Source: Bifidobacterium miconisargentati
GTDB taxonomy: Bacteria > Actinomycetota > Actinomycetes > Actinomycetales > Bifidobacteriaceae
Length of the DNA: 64,000 nucleotides
Direction of reading: 5' to 3'
Assembly (NCBI RefSeq): GCF_019331675.1
Contig: NZ_JAHBBJ010000011.1
Span: 44,441-108,440 of the forward strand
Below are positions 48,209-57,808 of the stretch, piece by piece (within the stretch, counting starts at the first letter, position 1; each line of letters starts with the position of its first letter). The notes beneath the pieces are model-generated. The model saw only the letters and a list, made by a program, of their open reading frames with translations. It ran no database searches and was not told the origin of the DNA. The translations under genes were made by a program, and so were the position numbers.

Positions 48209-48438
48209 ATCCCTGTTGCGCAGCGCACCCGTCCCATCGGCCCTGCGGTCAGGCCGGACAACGGTTGCGGACAGGACGCACTGCAATGCACTGGCTTGAC
48301 CGCCGTCAAGCACCTCACCCGCTACCGGCCCACCGAATCGTTGGCCAAACAGGCTCGGCGTCCAAGAAGAGTCAAAGAAAACAGGACCCTTGACATCCTC
48401 AATTGAACGCCGTCCAAGCCATACCCCCACACCGCATA

Positions 48439-49192
48439 TCACTGGTTCAACGGATCGTTGTTGCATAGGTAGAACTGGTGGCCTTGCGGCGTGTTCTGGT
48501 CGTATTTGAAATTGGGGTTGGGCTGGCCGTCGTAGGTCTGCTCCCAGTATTCGCTGAAGAACTCGGACTCGCGCTTGAGGCTGGCGGTCATGCTCTCCTG
48601 CGTGGTGCCGCGGTCGACCATCGCCAGGTATTCGCTTTCGCTGATCGACTGCGGCAGGAGGTCGTGCTTGGCGAGGCACTGGTAGGTGGTACGTTGCATG
48701 GCGGCCGTATCGACGTTGTTCGGGTTGGATGAGATGTCGGCGTAAAGCGTGGATACGAGATCCGCGCCGGTCTTGCTCCGGCATTCCTGCATGACCTTGA
48801 GCTGTTCGTCGTTGGACAGCGAACCCCGATACTGCCCTGTGCTCTCACCTTCGCCCGGCGTGTACACGGCCTGCAGCCCATAGGGTTCGAGGCAGGTGTT
48901 GTATGCGTCGTAGGCCTCCTGCACTTCGGCGTCGGTGGATCTTGCCGTCCTTGAGGATGCCGCGGATGAGGTCGGTGGGTGCGTCCTTGTAGGCCTGGGT
49001 AAAGTCGTCAGCGTATGGTCCGGAGAAAGCGGGCTGCCCGCTGGAGTTCGCGTCGGTCCCGGAAGTGGGGTTCGCGTTCGTTCCCTGGCCGCATGCCGCG
49101 AGCGCCGCGCACATGAACACGGCGGCCACCAATGCGAACGTACGCCGTACGTCATGATGCGTCGCACGTGACGCTCCTTGAATTTCCCCCAT
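48439..49192 (-). pseudogene. Lipoprotein gene with a frameshift
   Basis: From the ATG at 49192 (AAGGAGG six bases upstream) the product has a lipoprotein signal peptide ending in the lipobox LAAC (Cys at 34), then a Thr/Ser/Asn-rich linker. After about 85 residues, near 48937, one extra base shifts the frame. The other frame continues sensibly (TDAEVQEAYDAYNTCLEPYG...) for about 165 more residues to 48439. So the two halves belong together. It is either a broken gene or a sequencing error. The mature part has no domain I recognise but keeps conserved-looking Cys residues. Confidence 0.75.
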
Positions 49193-49329
49193 GATGGCCT
49201 CCTTACCTGGCCTGTTTGCAATCGTATGGCCATCATCGGGGATTTCGGGCGATGGTTCCAGCAACCTTGTCATCTGGGAGACGACGCCAGGAGCGACACG
49301 GCGTTTCCTCGACGGCAATCCGTCGGATC

Positions 49330-49641
49330 CTAGCGAAGGCGGGTCTCCTTCAACGCGGACTTGACGGCGGCCTTGGTCAGCACGAACTGGGCGTAGTAAC
49401 CCGCCACGGTCAACGCGATCATGCTCACCAGAGTGATGGCGCCGGCGATCACATCGTTTCGGGACAGGTTCTTCACCGGGCATTTGCCGCCCTTGCCGCA
49501 CATGCCCGGGTGGTGCTTGAGCGGGCAGTGCGCGGCCTTGGGACAGGTTTCGGAGGCGTCGTCGGGCTCGACAGGCTCGGTGCCGACGACGGCCGTCTCG
49601 TCCAGCACATCGGTGTCGTTGGTTTCGTTGATGTCGGTCAT
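49330..49641 (-). CDS. Small Cys/His-rich single-pass membrane protein
   Basis: 103 residues from the ATG at 49641, after AAAGGGG. The acidic N-terminus is followed by CPKAAHCPLKHHPGMCGKGG and CPVKN (Cys 33, 39, 48, 54 and His 38, 43, 44). A membrane helix (about 64-87) and a short basic tail follow. The Cys/His cluster could hold zinc or iron. I recognise no family. Confidence 0.6.
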   Translation of the reverse strand: MTDINETNDTDVLDETAVVGTEPVEPDDASETCPKAAHCPLKHHPGMCGKGGKCPVKNLSRNDVIAGAITLVSMIALTVAGYYAQFVLTKAAVKSALKETRLR

Positions 49642-49966
49642 GATGTTCCCCTTTTCGGCTTGTTGCATGCGCTGGATGCGTTGTCCAAGTGCATCGCGCG
49701 GACGACTTCGTACCGCGGCACCTTCCATTCTACCGGCGCAATGTGGAATGATTCGTCTCATTCGACGCCCGTGTACCGTGCATACCGACGCTTCTCGCGC
49801 GCCAGTGCGAGCATGCCACCCATCCGGATGATGCTCATCCGGCGCCCACCCATCGCCGGCCGGCGGAACCGACGTGAATTCTCGATGAACGGCATCCTTC
49901 CCGCAGGACACAGCGCACGACCCCACGAACCGCATGCGGCACAATGGTGTCAAAGGAGGCACTCCC
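49642..49966. other. Intergenic region, no recognisable feature
   Basis: About 325 bases between two divergent genes. Apart from the ribosome binding site AAAGGAGG of the downstream gene, I see no repeat, RNA or promoter that I can support. Confidence 0.4.
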
Positions 49967-51448
49967 ATGGTCGACGACTACACCGCGAAGATGACCGAGC
50001 TCATCGGGCTTATGCGCATGATCGGCAACGACACGCAGCAGTGCGAGGTCAAGGAGTGCAAGCGCCGCATCTCCTCCACCATCACGGATACGCTTTCCGC
50101 GTTCTCGAACGGTTCGGGCGGCTGGATCATCCTGGGGCTTTCGGAGAAGGCCGGGTTCACGCCGGTGGAGGGGTTCGACGCGCGCGCCATGCAGGAGGCG
50201 CTGAGCCAGGCATGCGAGAAGATGACGCCCGTGGTACGCCCGGTGATCGTGACCTGTCCTTTCGAGGGCGCGAATCTGGTGTTCGCCCGCGTGGACGAGA
50301 TGCTGCCGCGAGACAAGCCCTGCTTCACCACCGCGTTGGGCCCGCACGGCGGCTCGTTCATCCGCACCGGCGACGGCGACCGCCGCATGACCTCCTACGA
50401 GGTGGACCGGCTCATCGAGGAGCATCTGCAGCCCACCTATGATCTGGACATCGTGCCGCACGCCACCACCGACGATCTGGATCCCACGCTGGTGGCCGGC
50501 TTGCTGGCCCGCGCCCGCGAGCAGCATCCGCATGTGTTCGCCGGCCGCGACGCCACGCGCACGCTGCTCGATCTGCAAGTGCTGCGTCATGACGATTCCG
50601 ACGACAGCGAGGTGGGCGGGGTCCTGCGACCCACGCTGGCCGGACTGCTCGCGCTCGGCCGTTACCCGCAGAAGTACTATCCGCGGCTTTCCATCGCGAT
50701 CGCCGTATTCCCCGGCACCGACCGGGACGAGGTGTTCCGCGGCGACGACCGGTTGGTGGCGGCCAAGACCATCGTGGGGCCGATTCCGGTGATGATCAAC
50801 GATGCGGTCGAGTCCCTGATGCGCTGGATCGGCGCGAAGAAGCCGGACTATCCGCCCGTGGTGCTGCGCGAGGCCATCGCGAACGCGCTGACGCACCGTG
50901 ACTACTCCCCCGACGCGCGCGGCACGCAGGTGCGCATCAGCGTGTTCACGAACCGTATCGAGATCACCAATCCGGGCGGCCTGTATGGCACGGTGACGCA
51001 CGATGTGCTGGCGAACCCGAACCCGGTGACGGGCGTGCCGTTCGTCTCCACCCGCAACCAGTTCCTGTTCACGCTGCTGGAGTCCACGCCGTATCCGGAC
51101 GGCGGGTTCGTGAACCCGGAGGGCGGCGACGGCTACCAGCGCATCGCGGCGAGTCTCAGGGAAGCGGGCATCGAGCCGGCCACCACGGTCAACGACATCA
51201 ACACGTTCACGATGACCATCACCAAGCAGCGTTCGGCCGCGAACAGCACGCCGAGCGACATCTCGAAGGCCATCCTGACCGTGCTGGAGCGGCATTCGGC
51301 GATGAGCATCAAGGAGATCATCCGCGAGCTGCAGCTCACTCCCCTGGCCGCGACCTCCGGCATGCGCGAGCTCATACGAGAGGGCCGGGTCGCCAAGGTG
51401 AAGTTCCAGGACGACCCGACCCAGCGGTATCGGTTGAAGGGGATGTAG
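49967..51448 (+). CDS. AlbA_2 (Schlafen-type) ATP-binding transcriptional regulator-like protein
   Basis: 493 residues. The N-terminal AlbA_2 domain reads CEVKECKRRI...SAFSNGSGGWIILGLSE. A middle GHKL-like ATP-binding region (HATPase_c_4) contains LREAIANALTHRDYS and TNPGGLYG. The C-terminal winged helix (ILTVLERHSAMSIKEIIREL...) likely binds DNA. Relatives are annotated as putative transcriptional regulators or RecG-like; their function is not settled. The start at 49967 has AAAGGAGG seven bases upstream. Confidence 0.82.
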   Translation: MVDDYTAKMTELIGLMRMIGNDTQQCEVKECKRRISSTITDTLSAFSNGSGGWIILGLSEKAGFTPVEGFDARAMQEALSQACEKMTPVVRPVIVTCPFEGANLVFARVDEMLPRDKPCFTTALGPHGGSFIRTGDGDRRMTSYEVDRLIEEHLQPTYDLDIVPHATTDDLDPTLVAGLLARAREQHPHVFAGRDATRTLLDLQVLRHDDSDDSEVGGVLRPTLAGLLALGRYPQKYYPRLSIAIAVFPGTDRDEVFRGDDRLVAAKTIVGPIPVMINDAVESLMRWIGAKKPDYPPVVLREAIANALTHRDYSPDARGTQVRISVFTNRIEITNPGGLYGTVTHDVLANPNPVTGVPFVSTRNQFLFTLLESTPYPDGGFVNPEGGDGYQRIAASLREAGIEPATTVNDINTFTMTITKQRSAANSTPSDISKAILTVLERHSAMSIKEIIRELQLTPLAATSGMRELIREGRVAKVKFQDDPTQRYRLKGM

Positions 51449-51469
51449 CAGCGACGCGCCGCCTGTGAC

Positions 51470-52990
51470 TTACGCTTCGGCGAGTTGAGTCACGGTCGAC
51501 GCCACCGCATTCGGCCGGGAGCGGCGGAACCGTCCGGCGGCGAGCCCCACGCAGACGAACGCGACCGCGAACAGCGCCACGATACCGGTGGCGGCGGCCC
51601 AACCGGCCATGTCCGTGCCGGAAGCGGAACCGGCGCCAAGCGCCTCGTCGATCGCCGTGCAGTACCACCAGCCGGGCGTCAGTTTGGCGACGGCGACCAT
51701 CGCGTCGGGCATCATGCTCATCGGGAACGCGATGCCGGACGAGAACAGGATGAGCAGTCCGAATACGTTGGCGAACCCGTTGGCGACCGTGTCGGAGGCG
51801 CCGAATTCGCCGAGCATGAAACCGCAGGCCGTGCACATGAGGGCGAACATGCAGATCGAGACGAAGGTCATTATCACACCGCCCACCGGTATGGAGGCGA
51901 TGTTCGCGCCGGTCGCGGCCGTGAGCCCCAGCGCGACGACCAGATAGCCCATGCAGATCAGCAACGCGAAGCCGCACAGCACGCTCATGCGCTTGAGCCC
52001 GATGGAGGCCGAGGGGGTGGCCATGAGCCGGCGTCGCAGTTCGCCGGTGCCGAACACGCGGGCCACCAGGCTCACGCAGACGCTCAGGGTGAGGAACAGC
52101 GGGTAGATCGCCGTCTTCATCGTGTCGCCGAATCCGGAGGCGACGGGGTTCGCCGCACCGGCGTTCCGGTCGTCCTGCGACGTGACGTTCTCCACGGCGA
52201 CCGGACGGTTGGCCTTTTCATCGTGCGCCGTGCGCGCGGCCCGCTTGGCGGCGGCCCGCACATCGGTCGTCGTCAGGTCGGACAGCGACCCCTCCGGCAG
52301 CGAATCGAGGTCGATTGTGGTCGAGCCGTCCGCCGAACCGTTCATGAGCCGGGACCAGTCGTCGTTCTGCCCCGCAGCCATCTGTCCGCTCATCTGTTCG
52401 TTCATCTGCCCGGCGGCACCGGCGGCGGACCCGCCGGCCGAGGAACCGGAAGACGTCCCGCCGATCATCTTCGCATACCATGCGGCGAGCTCACTGTCGT
52501 CGACCTGCACGCTTTCCCCGATCAGCGCGATGCGGGTGAGCGAGAGGAACCCGTTCACGTTCATGCCACCGATGGTGCCGGCACCGGACGTGTAGCTCGT
52601 GACCGTCTCGACCTTCGGCATGTCACCGCCGGATCGCACGGCTTCGATGAAATCGTCGGCGTAGCCGCGCGGGATGATGACGATGAGATCGGTCCAGTTC
52701 GAGGCGACGGCCTGCTGCAACGATTCGGGGCCGTCGTCCAGTTCGACCAGCGTGGCGGAATCGGACAGGTAGTCGCGCAGGCCGTCGGCGATGCCGCCGC
52801 GGTTGGCGTCCCGGTCGACGACGGCGACGTTGACCTTCTCCGGCTCGTAGGTGTCCGCCACGGTCCGGTTGGCGGCGGTGATCTGCGACCAGCTGAGCGT
52901 GAACATCATGATGCCCATGAGCACCAGGTAGATGATGATGTACGTGCGGTGCGCGAGCAGTACGCGCACGGTGGCCTTACAGGTGTTCAT
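51470..52990 (-). CDS. ABC-2 type permease, subunit 2
   Basis: 506 residues: an N-terminal membrane helix (about 13-34), a large extracytoplasmic region of about 260 residues with a Gly/Ala/Met/Gln-rich stretch, then five to six C-terminal helices of the ABC2_membrane fold. It overlaps the upstream permease gene by 14 bases, so both are translated together. With the ATPase it forms an exporter whose cargo cannot be read from sequence. Confidence 0.88.
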   Translation of the reverse strand: MNTCKATVRVLLAHRTYIIIYLVLMGIMMFTLSWSQITAANRTVADTYEPEKVNVAVVDRDANRGGIADGLRDYLSDSATLVELDDGPESLQQAVASNWTDLIVIIPRGYADDFIEAVRSGGDMPKVETVTSYTSGAGTIGGMNVNGFLSLTRIALIGESVQVDDSELAAWYAKMIGGTSSGSSAGGSAAGAAGQMNEQMSGQMAAGQNDDWSRLMNGSADGSTTIDLDSLPEGSLSDLTTTDVRAAAKRAARTAHDEKANRPVAVENVTSQDDRNAGAANPVASGFGDTMKTAIYPLFLTLSVCVSLVARVFGTGELRRRLMATPSASIGLKRMSVLCGFALLICMGYLVVALGLTAATGANIASIPVGGVIMTFVSICMFALMCTACGFMLGEFGASDTVANGFANVFGLLILFSSGIAFPMSMMPDAMVAVAKLTPGWWYCTAIDEALGAGSASGTDMAGWAAATGIVALFAVAFVCVGLAAGRFRRSRPNAVASTVTQLAEA

Positions 52991-54248
52991 AGCGTTGCCT
53001 CCTGAGCATGATCACGCCGGCCGTGAGGAACACCGCGCTCATCGCGAACAGGATGGCGCAGGTGCGGATGAACGGCTGGTAGCTGTCGTAGTACATGAGC
53101 GAGTAGAACAGGTCGGTCACCTGTTGGGCGGGGTTGATGATGGCGAGCAGCGGCGCCTTGCGCGAGATCAGGTCGCTCAGTTCCATGGCGAATCCGCCGT
53201 ACAGGCCGCTGAACAGGGACAGCGAGCAGGCGATCGCGGTGGCCATGCCCTGTTTGACGCCGGTCGTGAGCTTGGGGATGGCGCCGATCATCGTGCCGAA
53301 TGCGCAGGTCATGAACGAGGCGACGATCACGGCGAGCACGGCGGCCGGTTCGCGTCCGCCGACTTCGATGCCGCAGACGTAGCGAATGTACGCGAGCGCG
53401 ACGAGCAGGCAGGCGCAGGAGCACAGCCATCCCGCGAGGAATCCGGCCACGAGCTGTTTGGTCCGTCCGAGCGGCGCGACGGTGCGGCGGATGCCGAGCG
53501 CGGAGAGGTTCGCCTGAGCGGTGGTGACCGTATGGATCATGTACGACATGGCGACCAGACAGGCCATGCCCATGAGCGCGTAGTAGTATCTCGCCATCAC
53601 GCTGGGTTTGAAGTTGGTGAGCGTGACCTCTTTGGTGGCGTTCATGGATGCGTTGATGCCATTCCAGAACGTGCGCGTGGTCGGGGCGGCCGGATTGTCC
53701 TTGAGCACGGACTTCACGGTGGCGCTGGTGCGGTTGTACTGGTCAAGTACGTTGTCGAGCGCCGAGAGGGAAACGTCAAGTCCCGCCTCCTGCGTGCCGT
53801 TGTTGGCCACGGTCACGGTGTCGTCGCTGAGTGTGAGTGCGATTCGTCCGTCGTCGTCGGCCTTGAGGTAACCGTCCGTCTTGCCTTGGGACAGTAGTTC
53901 GCGGGCCTGCGATGTCGAGTCGACCTTGGTGACGTCCAGCAGGGTCACGCCGGGGTCGATGTCCATTACATCCATGCCTGCATTCGTGCCGCTGCCGTCC
54001 TGAGTCTTGCCCGAATCGCTTGTCTTGCCGGACATCGCCGTGATGAGCGTGTCCGCGCCGACCGCGTTCGTCCAGTTCGTGTCCTCCACGACGGCCACGG
54101 ATACCGGCGTGATGCTCATGGCCTGGTCCAGGTTGCCGAACACGCCGTTGAACATGGTCGACAGCGCTATCGGGAACACGATAAGCCAGAACAGCGCGCT
54201 TTTGTCCCTGAGATTCGCCTTGAGTGTGACGATGAACGTGCTCCACAT
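52977..54248 (-). CDS. ABC-2 type permease, subunit 1
   Basis: 423 residues with the same plan as the next gene: one helix near the N-terminus (about 18-40), a soluble domain of about 170 residues, and six helices at the C-terminus. It is a second permease of the same operon, suggesting a heterodimeric channel. It starts 31 bases after the ATPase gene. Confidence 0.88.
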   Translation of the reverse strand: MWSTFIVTLKANLRDKSALFWLIVFPIALSTMFNGVFGNLDQAMSITPVSVAVVEDTNWTNAVGADTLITAMSGKTSDSGKTQDGSGTNAGMDVMDIDPGVTLLDVTKVDSTSQARELLSQGKTDGYLKADDDGRIALTLSDDTVTVANNGTQEAGLDVSLSALDNVLDQYNRTSATVKSVLKDNPAAPTTRTFWNGINASMNATKEVTLTNFKPSVMARYYYALMGMACLVAMSYMIHTVTTAQANLSALGIRRTVAPLGRTKQLVAGFLAGWLCSCACLLVALAYIRYVCGIEVGGREPAAVLAVIVASFMTCAFGTMIGAIPKLTTGVKQGMATAIACSLSLFSGLYGGFAMELSDLISRKAPLLAIINPAQQVTDLFYSLMYYDSYQPFIRTCAILFAMSAVFLTAGVIMLRRQRYEHL

Positions 54249-54279
54249 GGCGTTCTCCTTTCCTTGAGTTGGAGGGTTC

Positions 54280-55287
54280 CTAGTCGCGCAACGCCTTGCC
54301 GGTGAGTTCCAGGAACACGTCGTTCAGGGTGGGTGGACGACTGGTCAGGTGTCCGATGTTCGCGCCCGAGGTGCGCAGCACGCCGATCAGGTCGACGAGG
54401 TTGTGGTCGCCGCGACGGCAGCGCACATCCAGTTCGCGCCCGTCGTAGGAGGCCTCGATGACGAACGCGAGCGCACGTACGGCGGCGAGCGTCTCGTCGG
54501 TCAGGTCGAGCGTTTCGATGGTGATGCGTTCGCCCGTGTCGATCATGGCCTTGAGCTCGTCAGCGGTGCCGAGCGCGAGGTGACGGCCGTGGTCCATGAT
54601 GAGGATACGGTCGCAGATCTGTTCGACCTCCTCCATGTAGTGGCTGGTGTAGATCACGGTGGCGCCGGCCTTGTTGAGCTTCTGGATGCCTTCGAGGATG
54701 GCGTTGCGGCTCTGCGGGTCGACGGCCACGGTCGGCTCGTCGAAGAAGATGAGGTCGGGTTTGTGGGCGATGCCGCAGGCGATGTTGAGACGCCTGAGGA
54801 GACCGCCGGAGAGCTTGCCGGGCCTGAATTTGCGGAAGTCCTGCAGTCCGGCGAATTCGATGGCCTCCTCGACCAGGGGCGCGCGTTCGGCCTTCTTCGG
54901 CACGTACAGCGAGCAGAAGTAGTCGATGTTCTCGGTGACGGTCAGTTCGTTGAACACGGCCACGTTCTGCGGCACGATGCCGATGCGGCGCTTGAGGTCG
55001 TATGACGTGGGCGTCATCGGCTGTCCGAAGACGCGGATGGTGCCCGAATCGTAGGTGAGCAGCGCGAGGATGCAGTTGATTGCCGTGGTCTTGCCGGAGC
55101 CGTTGGGGCCCAGCAGGCCGAAGATCTCGCCCTGCTTCACGTCGAGGTCGAAGTAGTCGAGCGCCACCATGTCGCCGTACCGCTTGACGAGCTGGCTGAC
55201 GTGGACTGCCGTGGTCGTCTCCACTTCGTTCGTCTCGGCCGGTGCGGTGGGCCCGGTGTCGGTGTGGGTTGTGATGTCGGTTGCCAT
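54280..55287 (-). CDS. ABC exporter ATP-binding protein
   Basis: 335 residues with Walker A GPNGSGKTT, signature LSGGLLRRLNIACGIAHKP, Walker B LIFFDEPTVAVD and the switch His in YTSHYMEEV, the pattern of ABC-2 drug/antibiotic exporters. A C-terminal DUF4162-type extension is present. First gene of the exporter operon and divergent from a two-component system. Confidence 0.94.
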   Translation of the reverse strand: MATDITTHTDTGPTAPAETNEVETTTAVHVSQLVKRYGDMVALDYFDLDVKQGEIFGLLGPNGSGKTTAINCILALLTYDSGTIRVFGQPMTPTSYDLKRRIGIVPQNVAVFNELTVTENIDYFCSLYVPKKAERAPLVEEAIEFAGLQDFRKFRPGKLSGGLLRRLNIACGIAHKPDLIFFDEPTVAVDPQSRNAILEGIQKLNKAGATVIYTSHYMEEVEQICDRILIMDHGRHLALGTADELKAMIDTGERITIETLDLTDETLAAVRALAFVIEASYDGRELDVRCRRGDHNLVDLIGVLRTSGANIGHLTSRPPTLNDVFLELTGKALRD

Positions 55288-55540
55288 GTTCGCTCCCTTC
55301 CTTGGATGACTCCATCATCCCAAGCGGCCGCCGCGACTCCCACCCACAAACGTCACGCCGTGCGAAATCAGCGATGACATTTGTCACGGCTTATCGACCT
55401 GACGAGGGTCTTATGCCGCATGATTCAATCAGCGAGGTACGGTTCGCCTGCTGCCACAGCAAGTCTGAACCGAGTGTCCGCAATGAACGGGAGTAGTCTG
55501 GGAGCAGGAACCAGACCGATGCGTTGGACGGGGAGACGCG
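55288..55540. promoter_or_regulatory. Divergent promoter region of exporter and two-component system
   Basis: The only clear pattern is a palindrome TGACATTTGTCA (55375-55386) with a nearby half-site CGTCACG (55351-55357). A NarL/LuxR-type response regulator would be expected to bind such paired sites. They lie about 90 bases upstream of the exporter ATPase start. I could not assign -10 and -35 boxes with confidence. Confidence 0.4.
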
Positions 55541-56929
55541 ATGCGAACGATGGCGGAGAAGGGGTTGCTGCTGGCGCTCGGCGTGGCACTGTTGGCGATG
55601 CCGTATGCCGTCGGCAGCGAGGGCGCGCAGGATATCTCCGTGATGGGGTATGCGGGGATGATCGCCGGGCTGCTGATCGCGGCGTCCGCGACGGGACTTG
55701 CCGAATGGCTGGCGCGTGGGCCCTGGGCTTGGCTGCCGACGTGCGCATATGAGATGGCCGCCGCGGCGTTGCCTTCATGGACCGCGTTCCTGCCCGTCAT
55801 CGCCTATGATGCGGCTCGCCTGACATCCTGCATTCCATCTGTTCCGGCGCGAACCGCATCACCCACGACCGCATCCGGCACAATGCCGACCAGTACGACG
55901 AATACGTTCGCATCACGCTGGTGGGATGCGCTCCCCTATGTCACGTTGACCTCTCGATGGCTGTGGCTGCTTCCGCTGGCGGTATCGACATGCCATATCC
56001 TCGTCACCGAAAACAGCTCCCAACCATCCTTCGCAAAAGACGCGATATCGTTCATGCTCACTGTGGGAGCCACTGTGCTGGGCTTCGCACTGGGGGCGAG
56101 GACCACGCATGAGGACGCATTGCGGCGGCAGTTACGCGCCTTGCAGGATCGGTCTCGGCAATCGGCCCGTGCCAATCGCCTGCGGCTCGCGGACGTGGAC
56201 GAGGAGCGGGCGCAATCAGTGCGCATGGCCACGCTGGGCGAGCGTACACGCATCGCACGCGAGATTCATGACAACGTGGGCCATCTGCTGACCCGTGCCA
56301 TCATGCAGGCGCAGGCCGGCCGCGCCGTGGCCGATGCGACCGGGGACGCCGTGGCCGCCCAAGGCTTCGGCGCGCTTGGCGAGACATTGAACGACGCGAT
56401 GACGATGGTGCGCCGGTCCGTGCACGATCTGGAGGATGACGGCACTGATTTCGCCGCACAGATCGAGGCGGCGGTTCACTCGTTCGACGGGGTCTCCCCC
56501 GGGTTCTCGATCCGGCTTGAGAACGATGTCACCTCGGCCCCGGCACCCGTATCCCGCTGTTTCGCCACGGTGATCAGGGAGGCCTTGTCGAATGTGGTGC
56601 ATCACAGCCAGGCTCGTACCGCGCAGGTCACGTTGCGTGATTTCCCCGCGTTCTGGCAGTTGGTCGTGCAGGATGCGGGCCCGGAGAAACCAACGGTTGA
56701 CGGAACGTCTCGTACCGGTTCCGTCAACCGGCCTGGCGACAGGCTATCGGCCAATGAATTGCCTCGCGGCATGGGATTGGCGGACATCGAATCGCGTGTG
56801 CGGTCCATCGGCGGCACGGCATTGTGCGGACCGTACGATGACGGCTGGCGGGTGTTCGTTTCGGTACCGAAGCGGCCGTGGAACCATGTAAAAGTGTCGA
56901 ATGACGGGAAAGCGAAAGGCTCTGTATGA
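55541..56929 (+). CDS. Two-component sensor histidine kinase (HisKA_3 type)
   Basis: 462 residues. An N-terminal part with about five membrane helices leads to a dimerisation region with the phospho-accepting His at about 243 in REIHDNVGHLL. An ATPase domain follows with the N-box IREALSNVVHHS and G-box GMGLADIESRV. This is the DesK/NarX class that pairs with LuxR-type regulators. A Thr/Ser-rich segment (about 103-125) lies between helices. The stop overlaps the response-regulator ATG (ATGA), so the two are coupled. Confidence 0.93.
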   Translation: MRTMAEKGLLLALGVALLAMPYAVGSEGAQDISVMGYAGMIAGLLIAASATGLAEWLARGPWAWLPTCAYEMAAAALPSWTAFLPVIAYDAARLTSCIPSVPARTASPTTASGTMPTSTTNTFASRWWDALPYVTLTSRWLWLLPLAVSTCHILVTENSSQPSFAKDAISFMLTVGATVLGFALGARTTHEDALRRQLRALQDRSRQSARANRLRLADVDEERAQSVRMATLGERTRIAREIHDNVGHLLTRAIMQAQAGRAVADATGDAVAAQGFGALGETLNDAMTMVRRSVHDLEDDGTDFAAQIEAAVHSFDGVSPGFSIRLENDVTSAPAPVSRCFATVIREALSNVVHHSQARTAQVTLRDFPAFWQLVVQDAGPEKPTVDGTSRTGSVNRPGDRLSANELPRGMGLADIESRVRSIGGTALCGPYDDGWRVFVSVPKRPWNHVKVSNDGKAKGSV

Positions 56930-57708
56930 GAATCGCAATCGTGGATGACGATCCGATCGTCTGCCAGTCGTTGCAGACCATTCTGACGGCCACCGGCGCG
57001 GCGGACGTACTGTGGACCGCGAACGACGGCACGACCGCCACGGCACGGTATTTCGATACCCCGGCCAATCATCCGGACATCCTGCTCATCGACATCCAGA
57101 TGCCCGGCAAAAGCGGTCTTGACGCGGCCGGAGAGATCCTGAGGAAGGACCCCGCCGCGCGCATCCTGTTCCTGACCACGTTCGCGGACCGGTCGTACAT
57201 CGCGCAGGCCATGGCCATCGGCGCCAAGGGGTATCTCATCAAACAGGATGTGGCCGCTGTGGCGCCGGCCCTGCAGGCGGTGATGGCCGGTCAGGTGGTG
57301 CTGGGCGCCGAGGTGCTCGGCAAACTCACCGGTTTCTCGGCGGACAACGGCAACCAATCCGCAACCGGAAGCGGCGATATCGCGCACGGAGCGGGTCGGG
57401 CATCCGGACGGACCGGCATCGACGGCATGACGGCATCGGATGGAGGCGTCGTCACGGCATCGTCCAATGCGGCTCAACCGGAATCCCCCGCCGCACTGGC
57501 CGCGGACCGACTCGCGCTGGATGCGATGGACGAGCGCAATCGTGATATCGCGGCGCTGGTGGCGCAGGGATTCGACAACCGTGACATCGCGGCGAAGCTG
57601 TTCCTGAGCGAAGGCACCGTGCGCAACCGCATCAGCGCCATGCTGGACAAGCTGGGACTCACCAACCGCACCCAACTCGCCATCCTCTGGATCAACTCGC
57701 ACCGGTGA
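56926..57708 (+). CDS. NarL/LuxR-family response regulator
   Basis: 260 residues. The receiver domain has the acidic pocket DDD (7-9), phospho-acceptor D56 in LLIDIQMPG and a conserved Lys. The C-terminal LuxR HTH reads LVAQGFDNRDIAAKLFLSEGTVRNRI. The two are joined by an unusually long, Gly/Ala/Ser-rich linker of about 70 residues. It probably activates the divergent exporter operon. Confidence 0.93.
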   Translation: MRIAIVDDDPIVCQSLQTILTATGAADVLWTANDGTTATARYFDTPANHPDILLIDIQMPGKSGLDAAGEILRKDPAARILFLTTFADRSYIAQAMAIGAKGYLIKQDVAAVAPALQAVMAGQVVLGAEVLGKLTGFSADNGNQSATGSGDIAHGAGRASGRTGIDGMTASDGGVVTASSNAAQPESPAALAADRLALDAMDERNRDIAALVAQGFDNRDIAAKLFLSEGTVRNRISAMLDKLGLTNRTQLAILWINSHR

Positions 57709-57752
57709 GACGGAACAACAATCGATGAGTTTTTCTTATTGCTCGGGAACTA

Positions 57753-57796
57753 CCCCTCAGTCGGCTCCGCCGACAGCTCCCCTGACAAGTGGAGCC
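57753..57796. repeat. CCCCTC-family palindromic repeat
   Basis: CCCCTCAGTCGGCTCCGCCG then CTCCCCTGACAAGTGGAG: two hairpins, as in the element at 8.9 kb but without the 29-bp terminal repeats. It lies between convergent genes. Confidence 0.7.
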
Positions 57797-57808
57797 AAGA
57801 AAATGACA

